This document shows, one piece after another, positions 59,598 through 64,000 of a stretch of DNA of 64,000 nucleotides. Below the pieces are notes generated by a model. That model did not search any database. It had not been told where the DNA came from and saw only the letters and a program-made list of their open reading frames with translations. The number at the start of each line of letters is the position of its first letter. The first letter of the stretch is position 1. Position numbers and translations under genes: made by a program. Source of the DNA: an uncultured bacterium (GTDB taxonomy: Bacteria; Elusimicrobiota; Elusimicrobia; Elusimicrobiales; Elusimicrobiaceae); NCBI GenBank assembly GCA_949291365.1, contig CASEVJ010000009.1:1-64000 (forward strand), written 5' to 3'.

Positions 59598-60620
59598 CTA
59601 TTTCAACACCGAATTCTGCACCTGCCCGGCGCAGAAATGATTGATATTTTCCAGCGTAGTATGCAAAATGCGGTGCACGGCGTCTACGGAATTAAACGCG
59701 ATGTGCGGGGTAATGAGCACGTTTTTCATTTGCATCAGCCGGGCATTGACTATGGTGTTCATGGCGTAATCTATAGGGATATCCTGCGATTTGAGGATAA
59801 TATCGTCATGAATGATAAAATCTTCGTTTTCCAATACGTCCAGCGCTGCCCCTTTCACTTTGCCGCTGACCAGTGCGCGGTAGAGCGCTTCTGGGTCTAC
59901 CAAGCTGCCGCGGGCCGTGTTGACGATAATGACCCCCTGCTTCATTTTGTCAAATGCTTCGTCATTAAGCAGATGATAATTGTCTTTGGTGGCGGGGGCG
60001 TGCAGTGTTACGATATCGGATTTGGCATAGAGTTCGTCCAGCGAAACATAATGAATGTTGTAAATGCGCTGGAATTCTTCATTGGGGTACAAATCATAGG
60101 CCAAAACCTCCATGCCAAAGCCCCGTGCCAGCTTGGCTACATGGCGCCCGATAGCTCCGGTGCCGATAATCCCGATAGTGTGCCCGTATAGGTCAAACCC
60201 GATATATTCATTCATGCGCACAAAATTATTTTTCATATCGGTACGCGCCTGCATAATATGCCGCGCCAGCGACAAAAGCACTCCAAAGGTAAATTCCGCC
60301 ACGGTGGCTTCCCCGTATTTGGGGACGTTGACTACCTGTATGCCGCGGCTTTTGCAGTAATTTAAATCAATATGGTCAAATCCGGTGGAGCGGGTGGCAA
60401 TAAGTTTTAGCCGGGCGTATTTGTCCAGCGTTTCTTTAGTCATTTTTAAGGCGGTGTGCACAAAGACGGAAATAATTTCGGCGTCTCTGATTTGTTCGTA
60501 TTGCTCATCAGAGATATTTTCCATGCTTTCTGCCAGCAATACTACGTCTCCGGTGCATATGGATTGCTTTTCCAAATAATCTTTGGTAATTTGGTCTACA
60601 TCAAAAAATACGGTTTTCAT
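59598..60620 (-). CDS. D-isomer-specific 2-hydroxyacid dehydrogenase
   Basis: A 340-residue NAD-dependent dehydrogenase. GIIGTGAIGRHVAKLARGFG near 149-168 binds NAD. NTARGSLVD near 232-240 has the substrate Arg, DVLENED near 260 the Glu, and TPHIAFNS near 304-311 the catalytic His. VAEFTFGVLLSLARH near 108 is typical of the D-lactate dehydrogenase branch, so D-lactate formation from pyruvate is likely, although related 2-oxoacids cannot be excluded. It has a GGGGG ribosome site. It heads a two-gene unit with cysK. Fermentative lactate production would suit the anaerobic setting. Confidence 0.85.
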   Translation of the reverse strand: MKTVFFDVDQITKDYLEKQSICTGDVVLLAESMENISDEQYEQIRDAEIISVFVHTALKMTKETLDKYARLKLIATRSTGFDHIDLNYCKSRGIQVVNVPKYGEATVAEFTFGVLLSLARHIMQARTDMKNNFVRMNEYIGFDLYGHTIGIIGTGAIGRHVAKLARGFGMEVLAYDLYPNEEFQRIYNIHYVSLDELYAKSDIVTLHAPATKDNYHLLNDEAFDKMKQGVIIVNTARGSLVDPEALYRALVSGKVKGAALDVLENEDFIIHDDIILKSQDIPIDYAMNTIVNARLMQMKNVLITPHIAFNSVDAVHRILHTTLENINHFCAGQVQNSVLK

Positions 60621-60661
60621 CGGAACCCCCTGTGCGTCTTTTTAATAAGTATATATAACAT

Positions 60662-60683
60662 ACAGCCGCCTGTGGCGGCTGTA
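60662..60683. repeat. GC-rich inverted repeat between convergent-side genes
   Basis: ACAGCCGCC pairs perfectly with GGCGGCTGT across TGT. On the plus strand A-run sequence follows; on the minus strand the T-run precedes the stem, so it is a poor intrinsic terminator for the acetyltransferase gene but may act as a 3'-end stabiliser. Confidence 0.5.
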
Positions 60684-60707
60684 AAAAATAGTTAGGTGCG
60701 GCGTGTG

Positions 60708-61274
60708 TTATTTTTTAAAATTGTAAAATTGCCGCCGTTGGCGGGCTGGATTGCCGTATACCACGGCAAAAGCTGCCACATCATGCGTTACAACGGATCC
60801 GGCTCCCACGACTGCATTGTCTCCAATGGTAATCCCAGGCAGGATAATGGCCCCGCCGCCAATCCAAACATTTCTGCCTATTTTTATAGGTGCGGCAAAT
60901 TCTCTGCTTTCGGCGCGGGCGTTGGGTTCCAGAGGGTGGGTGGCGGTGTATATTTGTACGCCGGGACCTATTTGGGTGCCCTCGCCAATGTCCACGCGGG
61001 CGCAATCCAAAATCACACAGTTAAAATTAATAAATACGCCGTCTCCAAAGAAAATTTGGCTGCCATAATCGCAGAAAAAAGGCGGCTCTATGGACAGCCG
61101 TTCCCCGGCCCGGCCAAACAAACGCCTGGCCAACTCCCGCCTTTTATCCCCGTCTGCCGGGTCTGTGGCGTTGTATTGCCACAGCAAACGGCGGGCTCTT
61201 TGCCGGGCTTGCAGTAGCTCCGGGTCGGAAGCATTGTAAAAAAGTCCAGCCAGCATATTGTCTTTTTCGCTCAT
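60708..61274 (-). CDS. Sugar O-acetyltransferase (maltose/galactoside acetyltransferase family)
   Basis: A 188-residue left-handed beta-helix enzyme. MLAGLFYNASDPEL near 7-20 is the Maa/LacA N-terminal cap. FFCDYGSQIFFGDGVFINFNCVILD near 62-86, then hexapeptide repeats IGPGVQIYTATHPLEP near 98-113 (active-site His), and PIKIGRNVWIGGGAIILPGITIGDNAVVGAGSVV form the coil. It transfers acetyl from acetyl-CoA to a sugar. The frame extends upstream to 61316, but the ATG at 61274 begins the typical family start. It lies divergent from the efflux operon. Confidence 0.88.
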   Translation of the reverse strand: MSEKDNMLAGLFYNASDPELLQARQRARRLLWQYNATDPADGDKRRELARRLFGRAGERLSIEPPFFCDYGSQIFFGDGVFINFNCVILDCARVDIGEGTQIGPGVQIYTATHPLEPNARAESREFAAPIKIGRNVWIGGGAIILPGITIGDNAVVGAGSVVTHDVAAFAVVYGNPARQRRQFYNFKK

Positions 61275-61331
61275 GGGGTTATTGTAGCAATTTTTCCGTA
61301 TAATCCAAAAAAACACTTTTTTCTTCTTGTG

Positions 61332-61340
61332 TGGTATAGT
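61332..61340 (+). promoter_or_regulatory. Extended -10 promoter of the efflux operon
   Basis: TGG-TATAGT at 61332-61340, with the start near 61347 and a leader of about 115 bases before the adaptor ATG. No regulator gene adjoins it in the window. TATACAATAATAAAG just after may hold an operator. Confidence 0.5.
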
Positions 61341-61463
61341 AAATTTTATACAATAATAAAGTATTATGTATTGCTGTTGCCAAAAGAGAAATTATTTTTG
61401 GCTTGCGTACATACAGATAAGGAAATTATGGCATTTTCCGCGTGCGGAAAAAGAGAGGAAAAA

Positions 61464-62777
61464 ATGAACCAATATATGCGTATCACAGGCATTTTTGTTT
61501 TGTTGGCTGGGCTGGTGCTGGCTGGCGCCTGCAAAAAGCAGGAACAACAAAGTGCGTCTGCGGCGGTGCCGGTGTCCGCTGTGAAAGTGTTGAAAACGGA
61601 TTTGCCGTGGAACATTGAATACCCAGCCCAGGTGGCTGGTTCTTTGGAAATTCAGGTACGTGCCCAAGTGGGCGGTATTTTGCAGGCCCGCTTATTTGAC
61701 GAAGGGGCCTATGTAAAGAAAGATACGCAGTTGTTTCAAATAGATCCTAAAGAATATGAAGTGGCTCTGCAGCGTGCCGAAGGGTCTTTGGCCCAGGCCC
61801 GCAGCGAAGAAAGCCGCACCCGCCGCGATTTTGAACGCATGAAAAAACTCCGCGCCGACAATGCGGTCAGCCAAAAAGATTATGACGATTCCCTCTCTGC
61901 CTATGAAGCGGCGCAGGCCTCTGTAAAAGTGGCCGAGGCCGGTGTAAATGAAGCCAAAATTAATTTGGAATATACCCGCGTGCTGGCGCCTATTTCCGGC
62001 ATTACCGGCAAGGAAGCGCAGTCGGTGGGCAGCTTGATTTCCCCAGCTGGCAACGGATTGTTGACGACTATGGTGCAGATTAATCCGCTGTGGGTTAATT
62101 TTTCTATGCCCAGCGCCCAGTTCTATAAACTGGCCAGCGGCTATCTCTCCGGTACGATTTCTTTGGACGCCAAAGGGGAACATCCGCTGTATGTGGAAGC
62201 CGTCACGTCTGACGGACGCGTCTATCCGGAGAAGGGGTCTATCATTTTCTTTGACAGCACCGAAGACATCAAAACCGCTTCTTTGGCCATTAAAGCCGAA
62301 TTTCCCAATCCCAAAAACCAGCGTATGCTTATGCCGGGACAATTTGTACGCGTGCGCCTAGTGGGAGCAACGTATAAAGACGCGGTGTTGATTCCTTCCT
62401 CTGCGGTGTTGAGCACCCCGACGGGCAATCTGGTGTATGTGGTGGGGGCCGACGGCACCACCCAGGCCCAGCCTGTAACCGCCCAACTGCAAGATGATAT
62501 GTATATCGTCAGCGAAGGGCTCAAAGGAGGGGAGACGGTTGTTTCTGCCGGGCTGATTAAAATCCGTCCGGGTATGAAAGTGCAGCCCCAACTGCAGGAT
62601 TTTGCCGTGCCGGCTTCTGCCCGGCCGGTAGCACCCAGCACAGCCACTGCCGTAGACATTGGGGCTTTTGACGACGCCCTGAACAAAGACATTGTTCCGG
62701 ATAAGCAGGATATCCGCACCCAAAAACAACGCAAAAATGATGCGGTTACCGATGCATTGCTGGGCCGGCAGGACTAA
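61464..62777 (+). CDS. RND efflux periplasmic adaptor lipoprotein (AcrA-like)
   Basis: A 437-residue membrane fusion protein with a lipobox (LVLAGAC, Cys near residue 22). IEYPAQVAGSLEIQVRAQVGGILQ near 50-73 is the barrel-sandwich start. A coiled-coil hairpin lies at about 105-170 (RSEESRTRRDFERMKKLRADNAVSQKDYDD), and VLAPISGITGK near 180 is the return lipoyl half. FPNPKNQRMLMPGQFVRVRL near 285-304 is in the membrane-proximal domains. It links the RND pump to the outer-membrane channel. The frame opens at 61329, but GAGAGGAA before the ATG at 61464 and the signal peptide decide the start. The pump gene follows 12 bases later. Confidence 0.93.
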   Translation: MNQYMRITGIFVLLAGLVLAGACKKQEQQSASAAVPVSAVKVLKTDLPWNIEYPAQVAGSLEIQVRAQVGGILQARLFDEGAYVKKDTQLFQIDPKEYEVALQRAEGSLAQARSEESRTRRDFERMKKLRADNAVSQKDYDDSLSAYEAAQASVKVAEAGVNEAKINLEYTRVLAPISGITGKEAQSVGSLISPAGNGLLTTMVQINPLWVNFSMPSAQFYKLASGYLSGTISLDAKGEHPLYVEAVTSDGRVYPEKGSIIFFDSTEDIKTASLAIKAEFPNPKNQRMLMPGQFVRVRLVGATYKDAVLIPSSAVLSTPTGNLVYVVGADGTTQAQPVTAQLQDDMYIVSEGLKGGETVVSAGLIKIRPGMKVQPQLQDFAVPASARPVAPSTATAVDIGAFDDALNKDIVPDKQDIRTQKQRKNDAVTDALLGRQD

Positions 62778-62789
62778 AAAGAGGCGTAT

Positions 62790-64000
62790 ATGTTTTCCAA
62801 ATTTTTCATTAACCGCCCCATTTTTTCTACGGTTGTCTCCTTGCTGATTTTGCTGGCAGGCATCGTATCTATTATTAATCTGCCTATAGAGCAATATCCG
62901 GACTTGACGCCGCCTTCCGTGCAGGTGTCTGCCCAATATCCGGGCGCCAGCCCGGAGGTAATTGCCGATACCGTGGCTGCGCCTATTGAACAGCAGGTAA
63001 ACGGGGTGGAAGATATGCTGTACATGAACTCCACTTCCGCTGCTAACGGCGACATGAACCTGCTGGTCTATTTTGAAGTAGGTACCGACCCGGATCAGGC
63101 CATGATTAACGTCAATAACCGCGTGCAGGCCGCCACCACTTCTTTGCCCGAAGACGTGCGCCGCTACGGTATAACGGTAGAAAAAAAATCTTCCGCCATT
63201 TTGCAGTTAATTACTATGTATTCTCCTTCCGGCGTGTATGACACCACCTATATCGGCAACTATGCGTTGGTTAACGTAGTGGACGATTTAAAACGTATCA
63301 ACGGGGTGGGGGACGCGCAGGTCATGTCCGCCAACGACTATTCTATCCGTATTTGGATTAAACCCGATGTGATGAGCCAGCTGGGGCTTTCTGTAACGGA
63401 TGTTATGACCGCCGTGCAGGCGCAGAACGTACAGCGCGCCGCCGGCAAAATCGGCCAGCCGCCTCTGACCCAATCTGTAGACAGAATGTATACCATTGTG
63501 GCGCCGGGCCGTTTGAAAACTCCGGAAGAGTTTGAAGAAATTATTTTGCGCGCCAATCCGGACGGCACCTCTTTGCGCTTAAAAGACGTGGCCCGTGTGG
63601 AACTGGGCAGCCAAACCTATGAATTTTCAGGCCAGTACAATAATCAGCCGGCTGTGCCTATTGGCGTGTTCCTCTCTCCAGGTGCCAATGCCGTGGCCAC
63701 CGCCAAAGCTGTAGACCAGCGCATGAAAGAACTGGCGGCCAATTTCCCGGGCGGTATTGAATATAAAGTGGCTTATGACACTACCCTGTTCGTGACGGCT
63801 TCTATTGAAGAAGTAATTCATACGCTGATTGAGGCCATGATTTTGGTGTTCTTGGTCATGTATTTGTTCTTGCATGACTGGAGAGCCACTTTAATTCCCT
63901 GCTTGGCGGTGCCGGTATCTATTGTAGGTGCTTTTGCCGGTATGCTGCTGATGGGCTTCTCTATCAATACCTTGACCTTGTTCGGACTAGTATTAGCCAT
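62790..64000 (+). CDS. RND efflux transporter, AcrB-like (partial, right edge)
   Basis: The first 403 residues of a pump that continues past the window. MFSKFFINRPIFSTVVSLLILLAG is the first membrane helix. LPIEQYPDLTPPSVQVSAQYPGASPEV near 31-57, NGVEDMLYMNSTS near 70 and INVNNRVQAA near 105 are HAE1-family porter-domain blocks. Near 350-403 the helices TM2 to TM4 begin (LIEAMILVFLVMYLFLHDWRATLIP). It exports drugs or other amphiphiles by proton antiport as a trimer. GAGGCG precedes the ATG. It is cotranscribed with the adaptor. Confidence 0.95.
   Translation, partial: MFSKFFINRPIFSTVVSLLILLAGIVSIINLPIEQYPDLTPPSVQVSAQYPGASPEVIADTVAAPIEQQVNGVEDMLYMNSTSAANGDMNLLVYFEVGTDPDQAMINVNNRVQAATTSLPEDVRRYGITVEKKSSAILQLITMYSPSGVYDTTYIGNYALVNVVDDLKRINGVGDAQVMSANDYSIRIWIKPDVMSQLGLSVTDVMTAVQAQNVQRAAGKIGQPPLTQSVDRMYTIVAPGRLKTPEEFEEIILRANPDGTSLRLKDVARVELGSQTYEFSGQYNNQPAVPIGVFLSPGANAVATAKAVDQRMKELAANFPGGIEYKVAYDTTLFVTASIEEVIHTLIEAMILVFLVMYLFLHDWRATLIPCLAVPVSIVGAFAGMLLMGFSINTLTLFGLVLA

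Noticed and set aside
1..64000. CRISPR arrays, insertion sequences and rRNA genes
   Set aside because: No regular direct repeats with spacers, no transposase-like frame with terminal repeats and no rRNA sequence were seen.

Overview
The window looks like a chromosomal segment of a Gram-negative, fermentative anaerobe. Gram-negative signs are an RND efflux operon, lipoproteins, an outer-membrane barrel protein ending in Phe, and PdxJ. Anaerobic signs are a group-B-like [FeFe] hydrogenase, three-domain NifU with NifS, and an EFR1 ferredoxin. Elusimicrobiota of the gut type would fit the mix, but this is an inference and cannot be proved from the sequence alone. Most of the window (13.2-64 kb) is GC-rich housekeeping DNA. 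The first 12 kb is clearly AT-richer.

Layout. 1-0.88 kb: the 5' part of a gene on the minus strand resembling filamentous-phage/plasmid replication initiators, followed by a spacer with three TAAGTGTATACC repeats. 1.85-2.18 kb: a structured RNA (RNA A) ending in a strong terminator. 2.2-13.2 kb: one long exopolysaccharide/O-antigen operon with two GT2s, a DUF6625-like protein, a TviB/WbpO-type dehydrogenase, a GT4, a Wzy-like polymerase, an AAC(3)-fold acetyltransferase, a TupA-like ATP-grasp protein, a MurJ-family flippase and a UDP-glucose dehydrogenase. 13.4-20.3 kb: tRNA-Val, a small PQ-loop-like protein, dnaE, a Nudix protein, a nuclease and a lipid kinase. 20.4-30 kb: alaS, tRNA-Tyr, mutS-mutL and the EFR1 ferredoxin. 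30.3-38.7 kb: hpt-ftsH, glmM-pdxJ-glmS-nnrD (amino-sugar supply for the envelope) and a hydrolase. 38.9-45.1 kb: gph, glycerate kinase, barrel protein, recN, nadK. 45.2-52.3 kb: nifU-nifS, two 5'-nucleotidase-family proteins, dusB, rplM-rpsI. 52.3-53.1 kb: two related structured RNAs (B and C). 53.4-61.3 kb: hydrogenase, EEP phosphatase, cls, an exported protein, cysK, a hydroxyacid dehydrogenase and an acetyltransferase. 61.4-64 kb: an acrAB-like efflux operon running off the right edge.

The most notable observation is a family of three pseudoknotted RNAs (A, B, C). Each has hairpins P1 and P2, a single strand X, an AAAG motif, hairpin P3, and a terminator hairpin whose loop (X') is perfectly complementary to X. 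X:X' covaries between copies, while a TCAC:GTGA core is invariant. B and C have no gene downstream, so they look like stand-alone RNAs. A sits as the leader of the polysaccharide operon, which has no visible promoter of its own after A's terminator. I do not recognise this family.

A second genome-scale signal is the promoter style. Extended -10 boxes (TGN-TATAAT) recur throughout. In several genes the -10 ends 6 to 9 bases before the ATG with no Shine-Dalgarno, which predicts leaderless mRNAs (mutS, the Nudix gene, nadK, the hydrogenase and others). Further items are a 5'-nucleotidase-family lipoprotein that has lost its metal-binding motifs beside an intact paralogue, and a 51-bp decayed copy of that family at 55.03 kb.
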